Source: Nakamurella antarctica (GTDB lineage Bacteria; Actinomycetota; Actinomycetes; Mycobacteriales; Nakamurellaceae). From it: a stretch of DNA of 64,000 nucleotides. Positions 38,780 to 49,221 of the stretch are shown one piece after another (the first letter of the stretch is position 1; each line of letters opens with the position of its first letter). Both the position numbers and the translations under genes were made by a program. The notes under the pieces are model-generated. The model worked only from the letters and a program-made list of their open reading frames with translations, did no database searches and was not told where the DNA came from. The stretch is from the NCBI RefSeq assembly GCF_003860405.1, contig NZ_CP034170.1, forward strand, positions 2,046,001-2,110,000. The letters are read 5' to 3'.

Positions 38780-40621
38780 ATGTCCCAGTCCGTGCAAATG
38801 CCGGCCCTTGGCGAAAGCGTTACCGAAGGCACCATTACCCGTTGGTTGAAGAACGAGGGTGATCGCGTCGAGGTCGACGAGCCGCTGGTGGAGGTTTCAA
38901 CCGACAAGGTTGATACCGAGATCCCCTCACCCTTTGCTGGCATCTTGGAAAAGATCGTGGTCCAGGTGGACGAGACCGCAGAGGTAGGCGCCGACTTGGC
39001 GATTATCGGCGACGGTTCTGGTGGCGGCTCCGCACCAGCAGCCGAGCCCGCGACCGAGGCAGAGGCTGAAGTCCCCTCCACCGACGCACCCGCACCCGGT
39101 GAAGATTCAGCTGCGCACGCGCCAGTACCGGCCGCTCCTGCTGATTCGGCGAATGAGTCTGCTGGCTCCGGCGCCTCGACTGACTCGCCTGATCAAGGAT
39201 CCAGCACCTCTGTGACGTTGCCCGCCATGGGCGAGTCGGTGACCGAAGGTACCGTGACGCGGTGGCTCAAGTCCGTTGGTGATTCCGTCGCTGTGGATGA
39301 ACCACTGGTCGAGGTCTCCACCGACAAGGTCGACACCGAGATTCCGTCGCCGGTTGCAGGGACCCTGCTCTCTATTACCGTCGCCGAGGACGAGACCGCC
39401 CAGGTGGGCGGCGAACTTGCCGTCATCGGTACCGCTGGCGGATCTGTTCCAGCGGAATCCGCTCCGAGCCCCGCCGCCACTCCTGCGCCGGTCGCTGCTC
39501 CCACTTCAGCGCCACTCGAAGCAGTAGCCGCACCCGCTGAGCCAGCACCCGCCGCACCTGATGCAGCCGCACCCGCTGCTGCACCCGCACCCGCTGCTGC
39601 GCCAGCACCCGCTGCTGCACCCGCGTGGCAGCCCCCGACACCGCCGGCGACTACCGGTTATGTCACCCCCGTCATTCGCAAGCTGGCAGCTGACCACGGC
39701 GTTGACTTGGGCGAAGTTACGGGCACCGGGGTAGGTGGCCGGATTCGGCGAGAGGACATCACTGCAGCCGCAGCCGCCAAGACTGCGGCCGCAGCAGCCG
39801 CGGCGCCGTCCGCCGTTGCACCCTCCGCGCCCGTCGCACCGGCTTCTGCTGCTGCAACGTCGTCTGCTCCCACCACACCCAGCGCCGAGGCTGCGGCACT
39901 TTCAGGTACTACGCAGAAGCTGCCGCGCATCCGCCAATCGATCGCCAAGAACATGCTGTTGGGGCTTCACACAGCCGCGCAGCTGACGACGGTGATCGAA
40001 GTGGACGTGACTCGCATTGCTGATCTGCGTTCCAAGGCCAAGAGCGGCTTCGAATCCCGCGAGAACGTCAAGCTTTCGTTCCTGCCATTCTTCGTGAAGT
40101 CCGCCATCGAGGGCTTGAAGCAGTTCCCAGTTCTCAACTCAACGATCACCGAGGACCTGAAGGAGATCACCTATCACGCGGGCGTCAACCTCGGCATCGC
40201 CGTGGACACCCCTCGCGGTCTGATCGTCCCCGTCATCAAAGAAGCTGGTGACCTCAACATTGCCGGCATCGCCCGCAAGATCGCTGATCTTGCTTCTCGT
40301 ACTCGGGACAATAAAATCGGTCCTGACGAGCTATCCGGTGGCACATTCACCATCACGAATACGGGTTCCGTCGGCGCGTTGTTCGACACCCCCATCTTCG
40401 TTCCACCGCAGTCGGCGATCTTGGGAACCGGAGCCATCGTGCGTCGGCCCATGGTCATCAAGGATGCTGACGGCAACGAAGTCATCGCTATTCGGTCTAT
40501 GTGCTACCTGGCGCTCTCCTACGATCACCGCAACATCGACGGCGCGGATGCCTCGCGATTCCTTGGCGCAATGAAGATTCGCCTCGAAGCGGGCGACTTC
40601 TCTGGAGATCTCGGGCTGTGA
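38780..40621 (+). CDS. sucB: Dihydrolipoamide acyltransferase with two lipoyl domains
   Basis: E2 component (613 residues) of an actinobacterial 2-oxoacid dehydrogenase complex. Two lipoyl domains carry modification lysines K43 and K183 in identical [11 protein letters not shown] contexts. Long Ala/Pro linkers follow, then a peripheral subunit-binding domain ([19 protein letters not shown]) and a catalytic domain with [14 protein letters not shown] (HxxxDG). In mycobacteria the orthologue (DlaT) serves pyruvate dehydrogenase and peroxynitrite defence, so substrate assignment as succinyltransferase is by annotation habit only. Preceded by AAATAGGAG. Stop overlaps the next GTG. Confidence 0.94.
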   Translation: MSQSVQMPALGESVTEGTITRWLKNEGDRVEVDEPLVEVSTDKVDTEIPSPFAGILEKIVVQVDETAEVGADLAIIGDGSGGGSAPAAEPATEAEAEVPSTDAPAPGEDSAAHAPVPAAPADSANESAGSGASTDSPDQGSSTSVTLPAMGESVTEGTVTRWLKSVGDSVAVDEPLVEVSTDKVDTEIPSPVAGTLLSITVAEDETAQVGGELAVIGTAGGSVPAESAPSPAATPAPVAAPTSAPLEAVAAPAEPAPAAPDAAAPAAAPAPAAAPAPAAAPAWQPPTPPATTGYVTPVIRKLAADHGVDLGEVTGTGVGGRIRREDITAAAAAKTAAAAAAAPSAVAPSAPVAPASAAATSSAPTTPSAEAAALSGTTQKLPRIRQSIAKNMLLGLHTAAQLTTVIEVDVTRIADLRSKAKSGFESRENVKLSFLPFFVKSAIEGLKQFPVLNSTITEDLKEITYHAGVNLGIAVDTPRGLIVPVIKEAGDLNIAGIARKIADLASRTRDNKIGPDELSGGTFTITNTGSVGALFDTPIFVPPQSAILGTGAIVRRPMVIKDADGNEVIAIRSMCYLALSYDHRNIDGADASRFLGAMKIRLEAGDFSGDLGL

Positions 40622-41505
40622 CAAAGCGACTGGTGGCGGCAGGAGTCAGCGGATTCCTTGGACCCCGCGTGGTTGCTGCTGCCACCGCCCAGGGCTACGA
40701 GGTAACTACCCTTGTTCGCCGCGCAACTTCGGCGGCGAACGAGGTCCAGTGGAATCCTGACTCGGGCGAGCTACCCAAGGGAATCCTCGAAGGCGCCGAC
40801 GCTGTGCTGAACCTGTGCGGCGTCGGCGTGGCCGATAAGCGCTGGAATGATGAGTACCGGAAGCTCATTACCTCCTCGCGGGTAAATCCGACCAAGCTGC
40901 TTGCTTCCCGGTGCATCGCAGAGGGCGTGCCATCTCTCATCAATGCAAGCGCGGTCGGATATTACGGTCCCCGCGGCAGCGAGATCATCGACGAAAAAGC
41001 CCTGGTGGGACGAACGTTTCTGGCGAAAGTCTGCAAAGACTGGGAAGAGGCTGCCGACATTGCTGCCGACGGCGGCGTTCGCGTGGTCAAACTTCGCACT
41101 GGGCTCGTCTTGGGCCCAGAGGGGGGTCTCATACCCAAACTACGGACGCTAACCAAGCTTTTCGTCAACGGACGGATCGGATCTGGGAAGCAGTACTGGC
41201 CGTGGATCTCGGTCGACGACTGGGTGGATGCCACGATGTTTTTGATTAATGGCACCTTCAGCGGACCGGCGAACCTCACCGGACCGCAACCTGTGACCAA
41301 CGCGCAATTCACCAAAGAAATCGGCAAAATCCTGTCGCGTCCGACACCGTGGATCATTCCCGGTTTCGCCGTGCATGCCGTTTTGGGAGATTTTGCCGAG
41401 GAAGTCCTCACTGGGCAGCGCGCCATTCCCGCTGCCTTAGAAGATGCGGGTTTCACCTTCAGCCATGCCACAGTGCACGAGGCCCTTCGCGCCGAACTGA
41501 GCTAA
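40618..41505 (+). CDS. TIGR01777-type SDR epimerase
   Basis: 295-residue NAD(P)-binding short-chain dehydrogenase-like protein of the YfcH/TIGR01777 family; substrate unknown. The Rossmann loop [10 protein letters not shown] is at the N-terminus; [27 protein letters not shown] and the C-terminal DUF1731-like region ([20 protein letters not shown]) are typical. GTG 40618 overlaps the sucB stop (GTGA). Same gene order (E2-epimerase) as mycobacterial Rv2215-Rv2216, which there continues into lipB; here lipB is about 34 kb away. Confidence 0.88.
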   Translation: MTKRLVAAGVSGFLGPRVVAAATAQGYEVTTLVRRATSAANEVQWNPDSGELPKGILEGADAVLNLCGVGVADKRWNDEYRKLITSSRVNPTKLLASRCIAEGVPSLINASAVGYYGPRGSEIIDEKALVGRTFLAKVCKDWEEAADIAADGGVRVVKLRTGLVLGPEGGLIPKLRTLTKLFVNGRIGSGKQYWPWISVDDWVDATMFLINGTFSGPANLTGPQPVTNAQFTKEIGKILSRPTPWIIPGFAVHAVLGDFAEEVLTGQRAIPAALEDAGFTFSHATVHEALRAELS

Positions 41506-41609
41506 ACCGAATTCACCCCAATCGAACCACTTGGGGACGCTGGAAGCAGCAATAGACATCACAGTGCTTCCAACGGCCGCGATGTGAGCTGGCCCACAAC
41601 GGTGGGAAC

Positions 41610-42407
41610 CTACGATTCGTAGGGCTCATCCGGCGCTGGAATAGTTTCCAACGCGACCACTGTGGCGCTGGGAATATAGTTGTTTCCCTCGTCACCAGTG
41701 TCTTTGACTGCTCGGACAGTAGCGTTCACCCAAGTATTCGCTGGCACGGGTGAGTCGCCATCGACATGAACCCGCTGCGCGAAAGCGTCTGCGGCGCAAC
41801 ACGATATGCGCAGCCGCACCAGATCATATCCGCCCTCCTTGCAGGATGACGGCACGACGAACACCGTCACCCGAACATCTTCGTCGACTACCGAATACGA
41901 CGAGTCGTACAAGGCCCGAGAGATAAAGTCCGCCATGGTGAGTTGCGGCGGTGAGCCGTCCGGCAGCGGCGGTGATGGGTCGGTCCGACGGCTGGGGTGG
42001 ACGAGGCCGTCTCCGCCGTTATTGAGGCAAACAGTCGACCTTTCAACAGAATCCGCACCCAGCGCGGGTGGCGCCACCAGCAGTAGCACCAGCACCGGCG
42101 CCATAATCAGCCACGGAGCCTTGGACTTGCTGTGGTCATGCCCATGAGTGTCATGCCCGTGGCTGTCATGCCCGTGGGTCTTTTTTTCGCTCTGTTTGGC
42201 ATGCTCTGCAGCTTTTGCCGCACGCACGTCGTCGCGAATCGTCATCAGCAAATTCAGGATCCCCACAACCACCAAGATGACGCCAGCTGTCAACAGCACG
42301 GGTCGGAAGCCTGGCTTCACGTACGAGGTAAAAATGCCGGACAGAGTGATGGAAATCAGCAACCCTCCCAACATCGTGGTCACAATCGACTGGGTTTCTT
42401 TATTCAC
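41610..42407 (-). CDS. TIGR03943 family membrane protein with His-rich linker
   Basis: 265 residues. Two N-terminal and one central transmembrane segment (about 10-30, 37-55 and 98-115), then an extracytoplasmic domain with the conserved CCAAD. The loop between helices is strikingly His/Asp-rich (HGHDSHGHDTHGHDH), suggesting metal binding. TIGR03943 proteins pair with ArsP-type permeases, as here: it starts 30 bases after the permease stop. Predicted role is a subunit of a metal or small-solute export/handling system; substrate unknown. Confidence 0.85.
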   Translation of the reverse strand: MNKETQSIVTTMLGGLLISITLSGIFTSYVKPGFRPVLLTAGVILVVVGILNLLMTIRDDVRAAKAAEHAKQSEKKTHGHDSHGHDTHGHDHSKSKAPWLIMAPVLVLLLVAPPALGADSVERSTVCLNNGGDGLVHPSRRTDPSPPLPDGSPPQLTMADFISRALYDSSYSVVDEDVRVTVFVVPSSCKEGGYDLVRLRISCCAADAFAQRVHVDGDSPVPANTWVNATVRAVKDTGDEGNNYIPSATVVALETIPAPDEPYES

Positions 42408-42437
42408 CGATCCACCGATTCCTTGGCCACCTGCGCA

Positions 42438-43475
42438 TTATCGCCATCCTCCGAAGAAGAGAAGGCCGACGCCCACTCCCGTCACCAACGCGACGATGAA
42501 CGTCAAAGGCGCGAATCGGACCGCAAATTTGCGGCCAAAGGTTCCAGCTTGCAGCGCCACCAATTTGACGTCGACCGCGGGTCCCACTGTTAAAAACACC
42601 AGCTTGCCGATGAAGGGGATGGTGGTAAAAGCCGCGGCAACGAAGGCATCCGCCTCGGAGCACAGCGCGAGGATGAAGGCCAAGCACGCCATCAACACGA
42701 TGGTCAGCACTATTGACGATCCGACATGCTCCATGAAACCTGCGGGGATCAAGACGTTGAAGGTGGCAGCGGCAGCGGCGCCGATCACGAGGAAGCCCGC
42801 CACTTGGGCGAAATCCCCGGCAACGGTCGACAGGAATATCCGCGATTTCGGCGTTCCGTCGTCGTCATCACGCAGATCTACCCGCGGCTTCATCCACTCC
42901 GGACGGCCTATCCGCTCCCAAATCCAGCCAACGATCACGGCAGTCAGAAGCCCTCCTACCAGCCGTGCCCACACCATTCGCGGCTCATTCTGAAACGCTA
43001 CCGCCGTGGCCACCAGGACGATGGGGTTGATCGCGGGCGCCGAGAGCAGAAATGCCAAAGCGGCGCTGGTGCGCACCCCGCGATCCATCAACCTGTTCGC
43101 GATGGGGACCGACCCGCATTCGCAGCCGGGCAACGCGATGCCGCACATCCCCGCAATGGGCACTGCCAGTGCGGGATTGTCTGGAAGTAGCTTGGCGAAC
43201 ACCCGCGCGGGAACGAAAGCCGCAATGGCGCCGCTGACCACCACGCCCAAGACTAGGAACGGTGTCGCCTGCACGCAGACGGCAATAAATACGGTCGACC
43301 ACGTCTGCATGCCTCCGTGATTGAGCAGCGACTTCAGCGGGCCGCGAAAGACGATGGCCAGAAACAGAATGGCTCCGAAGATTTCCAGCGAGCCGGGACG
43401 GTATTTCGACTGCGCGTCCGTAGGACTCTTCGACCCTGGGCTCTTCGATGCAGGGCTTACCGATGCCGGAGTCAC
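42438..43475 (-). CDS. ArsP/YraQ-type permease (PF03773-like)
   Basis: Polytopic permease (345 residues) with about eight hydrophobic segments. The signature [19 protein letters not shown] holds conserved Cys residues and [12 protein letters not shown] follows; both match the DUF318/ArsP_1 family. The basic N-terminus has a repeated Ser-Lys-Ser-Pro motif. The ATG overlaps the uppS stop by 4 bases, so it is in the recO-uppS transcript, followed by the TIGR03943 partner. Members export organoarsenicals in some bacteria; here the substrate cannot be inferred. Confidence 0.85.
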   Translation of the reverse strand: MTPASVSPASKSPGSKSPTDAQSKYRPGSLEIFGAILFLAIVFRGPLKSLLNHGGMQTWSTVFIAVCVQATPFLVLGVVVSGAIAAFVPARVFAKLLPDNPALAVPIAGMCGIALPGCECGSVPIANRLMDRGVRTSAALAFLLSAPAINPIVLVATAVAFQNEPRMVWARLVGGLLTAVIVGWIWERIGRPEWMKPRVDLRDDDDGTPKSRIFLSTVAGDFAQVAGFLVIGAAAAATFNVLIPAGFMEHVGSSIVLTIVLMACLAFILALCSEADAFVAAAFTTIPFIGKLVFLTVGPAVDVKLVALQAGTFGRKFAVRFAPLTFIVALVTGVGVGLLFFGGWR

Positions 43476-44281
43476 CGCTGTGCGCCGCCAAATCTACGGT
43501 CGCGGTCGGCGTAGATCTGGCAGGCCCGCCACAGGTCGCGCCTGTCAAAATCCGGGAAAAGGGTATCGAGGAAAACCATCTCGGCGTACACGGACTGCCA
43601 GGGCAAAAAATTGCTGGTGCGCTGTTCCCCGGAAGAACGCAGGAAAAGGTCAACATCTGGCATATCCGGTTCGTCCAAGTGACGCGCGACCATGGCCTCG
43701 TCCACTTTGTGAGGATTGATCGTCCCGGCAGCAACGCCCAGCGCGATTTGTTTGACAGCGTCGGCGATTTCGGCGCGTCCGCCATAGTTCACACACATTG
43801 TCAAGGTCATCACCGTGTTGCCAGCGGTGAGTTCTTCGGCTGCCTCGAGCTCATTAATGACGCTTCGCCAGAGCCTGGGCCGACGGCCAGCCCACCTGAC
43901 GCGGACTCCGCGGGCGTGCATACCGTCACGTCGGCGACGGATTACATCGCGGTTAAAGCCCATCAGGAACTTCACTTCCTCCGGCGAGCGCTTCCAATTT
44001 TCGGTGGAAAACGCGTACGCAGAGAGGTTTTTCACGCCTAACTCAATGCAACCCTCAACGACGTCGAACAATGCCGCCTCACCACGTTTGTGCCCTTCGG
44101 TGCGCGGCAGTCCGCGGGACTTTGCCCAACGCCCGTTGCCATCCATCACCAGGGCTACGTGCTTCGGCACGAACATTGCAGGAATCTGTGGGGCACACTC
44201 CCCTGACGGGTGCGGTACGGGTGGCTGTACCTGCGGTTTGCTCGCACCGTTCATCTCCGGCGTCACCGTACTTTTCCCCAT
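43472..44281 (-). CDS. uppS: (Z)-prenyl diphosphate synthase UppS
   Basis: cis-prenyltransferase making the C50/C55 lipid carrier for cell-wall synthesis (269 residues). The catalytic MDGNGRWA has D47; [22 protein letters not shown] and the C-terminal [10 protein letters not shown] are intact. An N-terminal extension of about 37 residues (Pro/Gly-rich) precedes the core. The start overlaps recO by 19 bases. Actinobacteria usually make the decaprenyl product with this class. Confidence 0.95.
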   Translation of the reverse strand: MGKSTVTPEMNGASKPQVQPPVPHPSGECAPQIPAMFVPKHVALVMDGNGRWAKSRGLPRTEGHKRGEAALFDVVEGCIELGVKNLSAYAFSTENWKRSPEEVKFLMGFNRDVIRRRRDGMHARGVRVRWAGRRPRLWRSVINELEAAEELTAGNTVMTLTMCVNYGGRAEIADAVKQIALGVAAGTINPHKVDEAMVARHLDEPDMPDVDLFLRSSGEQRTSNFLPWQSVYAEMVFLDTLFPDFDRRDLWRACQIYADRDRRFGGAQR

Positions 44282-45216
44282 CCGGAGCTGGCGCTTGTCG
44301 CATCGGTCAATTCAGCATCTTCCATTTGGTGTGTCGAGTCGTCAATCGCGAGTGGCACTCCAGCAGGAACAGGGTCTGTACTTTCGCGCTCGGCGGATTC
44401 AGCTCTCGCGCCGAATGCGTCGGCAAACCCTGTGTCAACCCTGGGCGCCGCGACGGTCCGTATCTGGTCCGGAAGCTCGGCGGGGGCACTACGTTCGACC
44501 ATCGGCAGCGAGCGCAACCCCCGCTCCAAATGCCATTGCACCAGGGCTGCCACCAACCCCGAGGCTTCCCGCCGGTGCGTACTCTCTCCGGCCTCCGCTG
44601 TGGCCCAATCGCCCGTCGCGAGTGCCTGCATTAGCACCACCGACCCGGGCGCTGGGCGCATTACGGCCCCGGACCGGCAGCTCACACACAGTGCCCCGCC
44701 CGCTGCCACGTTGAAGGCGGAGTGTGGCCCCGGCGCCCCGCACTTCGCGCATTCACTCAAAGCGGGCGCCCAGCCGGCAAGCCCCATGGCGCGCAGCAGG
44801 AACGCGTCGAGAATCAAGGACGGGTCACGCTCGGTTTCAGCCAACGCACGAAGTGCCGACACCAGCAGTAGGTACAACTTGAGGCTGGGCTCACGCTCTT
44901 CGGCTGTCAGCCGTTCGCTCGTTTCCACCATGGCACTGGCGGTCGTGTAGCGCCCGTAATCGCTGGTCAATTTAGCGCCAAAGGAGTCGAGCGACTCTGC
45001 CTGGGTAACAATATCGAGGTTGCGCCCCGCGTACAGCTGGACGTCTACATGGCTGAATGGCTCAAGTCGAGCGCCAAATTTGCTTTTCGTGCGCCGGACC
45101 CCCTTGGCGACTGCACGCACACGGCCGGTGTGACGAGTGAGCAAGGTGACGATGCGGTCAGCCTCGCCAAGTTTGCCCACTCGGAGCACCACGGCGGTGT
45201 CGCGATACACGGTCAC
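44263..45216 (-). CDS. recO: DNA repair protein RecO
   Basis: Loads RecA with RecF/RecR in gap repair (317 residues). N-terminal OB fold ([24 protein letters not shown]), and a zinc-binding set ECAKCG...LCVSC in the C-domain. A low-complexity C-terminal tail of about 65 residues is longer than usual and its last codons overlap uppS. First gene of the recO-uppS-permease-TIGR03943 run. Confidence 0.94.
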   Translation of the reverse strand: MTVYRDTAVVLRVGKLGEADRIVTLLTRHTGRVRAVAKGVRRTKSKFGARLEPFSHVDVQLYAGRNLDIVTQAESLDSFGAKLTSDYGRYTTASAMVETSERLTAEEREPSLKLYLLLVSALRALAETERDPSLILDAFLLRAMGLAGWAPALSECAKCGAPGPHSAFNVAAGGALCVSCRSGAVMRPAPGSVVLMQALATGDWATAEAGESTHRREASGLVAALVQWHLERGLRSLPMVERSAPAELPDQIRTVAAPRVDTGFADAFGARAESAERESTDPVPAGVPLAIDDSTHQMEDAELTDATSASSGWGKVR

Positions 45217-45338
45217 CGCTCCATGGTGCCACCCTCAGACGGCTCTAGCTCCCAGGCGGTGCCGCAGCACCGATGGGAAACAGGTGGGTGAAGCTGAGCC
45301 GACAGCACCCCCGCACGCGGGAGTGGAATGATGGAATC

Positions 45339-47642
45339 ATGGCACGCAAAGCTCCGAAAGCAGATATTAACGAAGCAAACCTCGTGATCGGGCCCGTCCA
45401 GGACCACGCTGCCGGTCTCAAGGCAGTCGGTGTCGCGCTCAAGCGAGGTGTCGAAGAGTCCGGGGTCGTGCGAACTGCCAGATCGTTAGCCAGGCTGAAT
45501 CACAGAGGCGGTTTCGACTGCCCCGGCTGCGCGTGGCCTGACCCCATGGGTGTCCGCCGACCTGCCGAGTTCTGCGAAAACGGCGCCAAAGCTGTCGCAG
45601 AGGAGGCAACCCTACGCACCGTCACACCACAATTTTTTGCCCAGCATTCCCTTGCCGATCTGGAAACGAAGACCGACTACTGGCTTGGACAACAGGGACG
45701 GCTCACGCACCCCATGGTGCTGCGCTCCGGGGGAACCCACTACGAACCCATCTCCTGGCATGACGCGTGTGAGTTGGTCGCAGAAAACCTCAACCGCATC
45801 AGTCCGGATCGAGCCGTGTTTTACACGTCTGGTCGCACCTCCAACGAGGCGGCATTTCTCTACCAATTATTTGCTCGCTCCTACGGCACCAACAACTTGC
45901 CCGACTGCTCCAATATGTGCCACGAATCATCCGGTTCCGCGTTGAGCGAGACCATTGGCATCGGCAAAGGGTCCGTCAGTCTGGAAGATATCCACCAAGC
46001 CGACCTCGTCTTGGTGGTGGGCCAAAACCCCGGAACAAACCATCCCCGGATGCTGACCGCTCTCACTGAAACCAAGTCCCATGGCGGCCACATCGTTGCC
46101 GTGAACCCACTCCCCGAGGCTGGGCTGATGAACTTCAGCGACCCGCAGACCCCTTCGGGGATCATCGGGCGCGGCGTGAAGATCGCAGACGATTTCCTAC
46201 AGATCAAAATTGGTGGTGACCTTGCGCTATTCAAAGCACTTGGAACTCTCATTCTGCAGGCCGAGAAAGCCTCTCCGGGAACGGTTCTGGACCACGATTT
46301 CCTTACCCAGCACGTGAACGGTCTTGCCGAATACGCCCATGACGCCGAACAGCTCGACTGGGACGACGTCATCACCGCTACCGGGTTGAAACGAGAGGAA
46401 ATCGAAGCGCTCGCGGCGCGAATGGTGAGCGCTAGCTCCATCATCGTCTGCTGGGCAATGGGATTAACGCAGCACAAACACTCGGTTCCTACGCTCCGCG
46501 AGATCATGAACGTCTTATTGCTACGAGGGATGATCGGGAAGCCGGGGGCGGGCGTCTGCCCGGTCCGAGGACATTCCAACGTCCAGGGCGATCGCACCAT
46601 GGGAATTTGGGAGCAGATGCCAGAGAAGTTCCTCGCCGCACTCGACTCAGAGTTCGGCATCAGCTCGCCTCGCAAGCACGGCCTGGATACCGTGGATACG
46701 TTGCGCGGCATGGCTCATGGAAATGTTGATGTGTTCGTTTCGATGGGCGGAAACTTCGTCGCTGCTACCCCCGATACCGCAGCGACCGAGGTTGGGATGC
46801 GGAAAATCGGCCTCACCGTTCAGATCTCGACGAAACTCAACCGTTCCCATGTCGTCCACGGGCTCCAGGCATTGATCCTGCCGACGTTGGGACGCAGCGA
46901 CAAGGACGACCAGCACACGAGTGGCGCTCAATTCGTCACCGTTGAGGATTCGATGTCGGCCGTCCATAGTTCGCGGGGCCGCCTCGCTCCGGTCTCGGAC
47001 TGCTTGCTGGCCGAGCCCGTCATCATCACCCGACTCGCCCAGGCGGTGCTGGGTACCGACCACCCGGTGGATTGGGCGGCAATGGAGCAGGACTACGACC
47101 TGATCCGCGACCACATCGCCGCGGTAGTAACTGGTTTCGACGACTTCAATACAAGGGTCCGGGATAAGAACGGATTTGTCCTGCCGCACCCACCGCGAGA
47201 TTCACGAAGCTTCAACACTGCCAGCGGCAAAGCCGAACTAGTGCTTAACGAGCTCAGCTGGCCGAAGGTGCCGGCGGGGAGATTGTTGCTGCAATCGCTT
47301 CGTTCTCACGATCAGTACAACACCACCATCTATGGCTTGGACGATCGCTATCGGGGCATCAAGGACGCCCGCAAAGTGATCATGATCAATCCCGACGATG
47401 TCGCGGAGTTAGGCCTTCGGGATCGGCAGTTGGTCAACATCATCAGTGAATGGCCGGATGGTAAGGGAGGCATGCAGGAGCGCTGGGCGAAAGATTTCCG
47501 GATCGTCGTCTACCCGACCTCCCGCGGCTCGGCGGCAGCTTATTATCCGGAGGCCAACGTACTCATTCCCACCGATTCGGTAGCCGATACGTCGAACACG
47601 CCCACCTCTAAATCCGTCGTCATCCGGGTTGAGGCAGCCTAG
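45339..47642 (+). CDS. FdhF/YdeP-type molybdopterin oxidoreductase
   Basis: Molybdopterin-dependent oxidoreductase (767 residues) of the FdhF/YdeP (TIGR01701) family. A short CPGC motif (C61, C64) replaces the four-Cys iron-sulfur set of true formate dehydrogenases; the Mo-bis-MGD domains follow (GRTSNEAAFLYQLFAR, CHESSGSALSETIG, RGHSNVQGDRTMG) and the C-terminal domain includes SLRSHDQYNTTIYGLDDRY. The conserved position CHESS carries no selenocysteine. ATG 45339 is chosen over the open frame upstream. Substrate unknown; relatives relate to acid or formate metabolism. fdhD lies two genes downstream. Confidence 0.88.
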   Translation: MARKAPKADINEANLVIGPVQDHAAGLKAVGVALKRGVEESGVVRTARSLARLNHRGGFDCPGCAWPDPMGVRRPAEFCENGAKAVAEEATLRTVTPQFFAQHSLADLETKTDYWLGQQGRLTHPMVLRSGGTHYEPISWHDACELVAENLNRISPDRAVFYTSGRTSNEAAFLYQLFARSYGTNNLPDCSNMCHESSGSALSETIGIGKGSVSLEDIHQADLVLVVGQNPGTNHPRMLTALTETKSHGGHIVAVNPLPEAGLMNFSDPQTPSGIIGRGVKIADDFLQIKIGGDLALFKALGTLILQAEKASPGTVLDHDFLTQHVNGLAEYAHDAEQLDWDDVITATGLKREEIEALAARMVSASSIIVCWAMGLTQHKHSVPTLREIMNVLLLRGMIGKPGAGVCPVRGHSNVQGDRTMGIWEQMPEKFLAALDSEFGISSPRKHGLDTVDTLRGMAHGNVDVFVSMGGNFVAATPDTAATEVGMRKIGLTVQISTKLNRSHVVHGLQALILPTLGRSDKDDQHTSGAQFVTVEDSMSAVHSSRGRLAPVSDCLLAEPVIITRLAQAVLGTDHPVDWAAMEQDYDLIRDHIAAVVTGFDDFNTRVRDKNGFVLPHPPRDSRSFNTASGKAELVLNELSWPKVPAGRLLLQSLRSHDQYNTTIYGLDDRYRGIKDARKVIMINPDDVAELGLRDRQLVNIISEWPDGKGGMQERWAKDFRIVVYPTSRGSAAAYYPEANVLIPTDSVADTSNTPTSKSVVIRVEAA

Positions 47643-47699
47643 ACAGTGCGCTGAAGCACGTTCGTCGCCGTGCACTAGGCTAGCCACTAGACAAGAGGG

Positions 47700-47729
47700 C
47701 CGGTCGAAAAGTGTCGTGGGGTCGACCGG
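47700..47729 (+). other. Hairpin in the 134-base gap before the GNAT gene
   Basis: CCGGTCGA (47700-47707) pairs with TCGACCGG (47722-47729). A second hairpin GAAGAA/TTCTTC follows. Together they fill the gap between the oxidoreductase stop and the GNAT start (47643-47776). It could be a terminator or structured leader; I recognise no riboswitch class. Confidence 0.4.
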
Positions 47730-47776
47730 AAGAACCCGTCAGTTTCTTCCTCGACGGATGCCGGTAGGTCCCCTAG

Positions 47777-48259
47777 ATGAATCTCGCTCCGACAATCCGC
47801 AAAGCTGCTCCCGAAGACGCGGCCGCTTTTGCGGCCTGCCAGTACGTCTGCTGGCAGGAGGCTTACGGCGACCTATGGGACGCCGCAAGGTTTGCGGAAA
47901 TAGACCAGCAGGCCCTTGCCCAGATTCGCCTCGAGCAGTTGGAAGCTGGCGACCTCGAGCATTACGTTGCCGAAGTCGGCGACGAAGTGGTGGGCATTGC
48001 TGTGTCTGGCGCGAGCCGCGACGAAGATAAGGCCACCGACCTAGAGCTGTACGCGATCTACGTCAGAGAAGCCATGTACGGCACCGGCATCGCAACCCTG
48101 TTGCTGAATGCTGCAACGGGTGAAGTTCCCGTGTCGCTGTGGGTTTACCGGGACAATCCCAGGGCCACGGCGTTTTACATCCGGCAGGGATTCATTCCCG
48201 ATGGGGCAGAGCGGGTAGATCCGTCGGGCATCCTCGAACTTCGTTTCTGCCGGAAGTAA
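47777..48259 (+). CDS. GNAT family N-acetyltransferase
   Basis: 160-residue acetyl-CoA-dependent acyltransferase of the GNAT fold. The core is visible: LYAIYVREAMYGTGIATLLLNAA (acetyl-CoA loop with GTGIA) and the C-terminal VYRDNPRATAFYIRQGF. Substrate unknown. It lies between the molybdopterin oxidoreductase and fdhD; the three + strand genes may share regulation, but gaps of about 100 bases separate them. Confidence 0.9.
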   Translation: MNLAPTIRKAAPEDAAAFAACQYVCWQEAYGDLWDAARFAEIDQQALAQIRLEQLEAGDLEHYVAEVGDEVVGIAVSGASRDEDKATDLELYAIYVREAMYGTGIATLLLNAATGEVPVSLWVYRDNPRATAFYIRQGFIPDGAERVDPSGILELRFCRK

Positions 48260-48359
48260 CGCCCGCACCTGCCTCGACCGGGGAGTCACCCTCGTCCCGA
48301 CTCCGCGGTAGAGATGCCTGCGGGGTGACGACGGCCGCAGGAGATGGCACTCTGGTGAT

Positions 48360-49190
48360 ATGAGACGTGGCACCACCCGTACCAAGATCGCCCGCTTCGC
48401 CGCGGGTGATTTCACCTACCGCGAAGACCAGGTGGCAGGCGAGGAGCCCCTCGAGATTCGCGTCGGCGGCAAGCAACTTTCCGTCACCATGCGCACGCCT
48501 GGGCATGACGTAGAGCTAGTCCATGGCTTCCTGCACGCCGAGGGAGTGATCGGCGGCCGCGAGGACATCCTCGTAGCTCGTTACTGCGACGGAGTAGACG
48601 ATCAGGGTCGCAACACCTACAACGTGATCGACATTGCGCTGGCTGCCGGTCTCGCCGACCCCGTGCCGGATCGGTCCCGTGCCGTTGTCACCAGTTCCGC
48701 CTGCGGCGTCTGCGGTAGCGCGTCGATTGACAGCATCGCCCAGCGGTCCCGCTACTCCCCCGGCGGTCCGGCACGCCTCACGCCCGATGTGATCATGGCG
48801 CTCCCCGAGGCCTTGCGAGTGCACCAAAAGACCTTTGCCCGGACAGGCGGAATCCACGCCGCGGCCTTGGCGACCCAAGCCGGCTCACTTAGCTTGATCC
48901 GGGAGGATGTGGGGCGACACAATGCTGTCGATAAAGTTATCGGCGCCGCGTTGCTTTCGGATCAGCTACCACTCTCAGAGCACGCGCTGGTGGTTTCCTC
49001 GCGGGCCTCATTTGAACTGGTGCAGAAGGCGGTGCTTGCGGGCATCGGGACGCTGATCGCAGTCTCGGCCCCGTCCTCCCTGGCAGTCGAGTTGGCAACC
49101 GAGACTGAGATGACCTTAATCGGGTTCACCCGGCAGACCGGGTTCAACGTGTACACCGGCCATCACAGGGTGGTTGGCGCCGAAGCCTGA
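48360..49190 (+). CDS. fdhD: Formate dehydrogenase accessory sulfurtransferase FdhD
   Basis: Transfers sulfur to the bis-MGD cofactor of formate dehydrogenase-type enzymes (276 residues). The functional cysteines C115 and C118 lie in SSACGVCGS; HGFLHAEG, GGIHAAAL, EDVGRHNAVDKV and the C-terminal GFTRQTGFNVYTG blocks match. ATG 48360. The nearby FdhF/YdeP-type enzyme is its likely client. Convergent with clpX (32-base gap). Confidence 0.95.
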   Translation: MRRGTTRTKIARFAAGDFTYREDQVAGEEPLEIRVGGKQLSVTMRTPGHDVELVHGFLHAEGVIGGREDILVARYCDGVDDQGRNTYNVIDIALAAGLADPVPDRSRAVVTSSACGVCGSASIDSIAQRSRYSPGGPARLTPDVIMALPEALRVHQKTFARTGGIHAAALATQAGSLSLIREDVGRHNAVDKVIGAALLSDQLPLSEHALVVSSRASFELVQKAVLAGIGTLIAVSAPSSLAVELATETEMTLIGFTRQTGFNVYTGHHRVVGAEA

Positions 49191-49221
49191 CCGCCGCGCT
49201 GCTGCCACACCCCGAGAAGGG

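Noticed and set aside
45339-47642. Selenocysteine formate dehydrogenase
   Set aside because: No in-frame UGA is present and the cluster cysteines are only CPGC, fitting the YdeP-like family.
47643-47776. Known riboswitch or tRNA-Sec in the gap before the GNAT gene
   Set aside because: The hairpins do not match any consensus I know, and the sequence does not fold as a tRNA.
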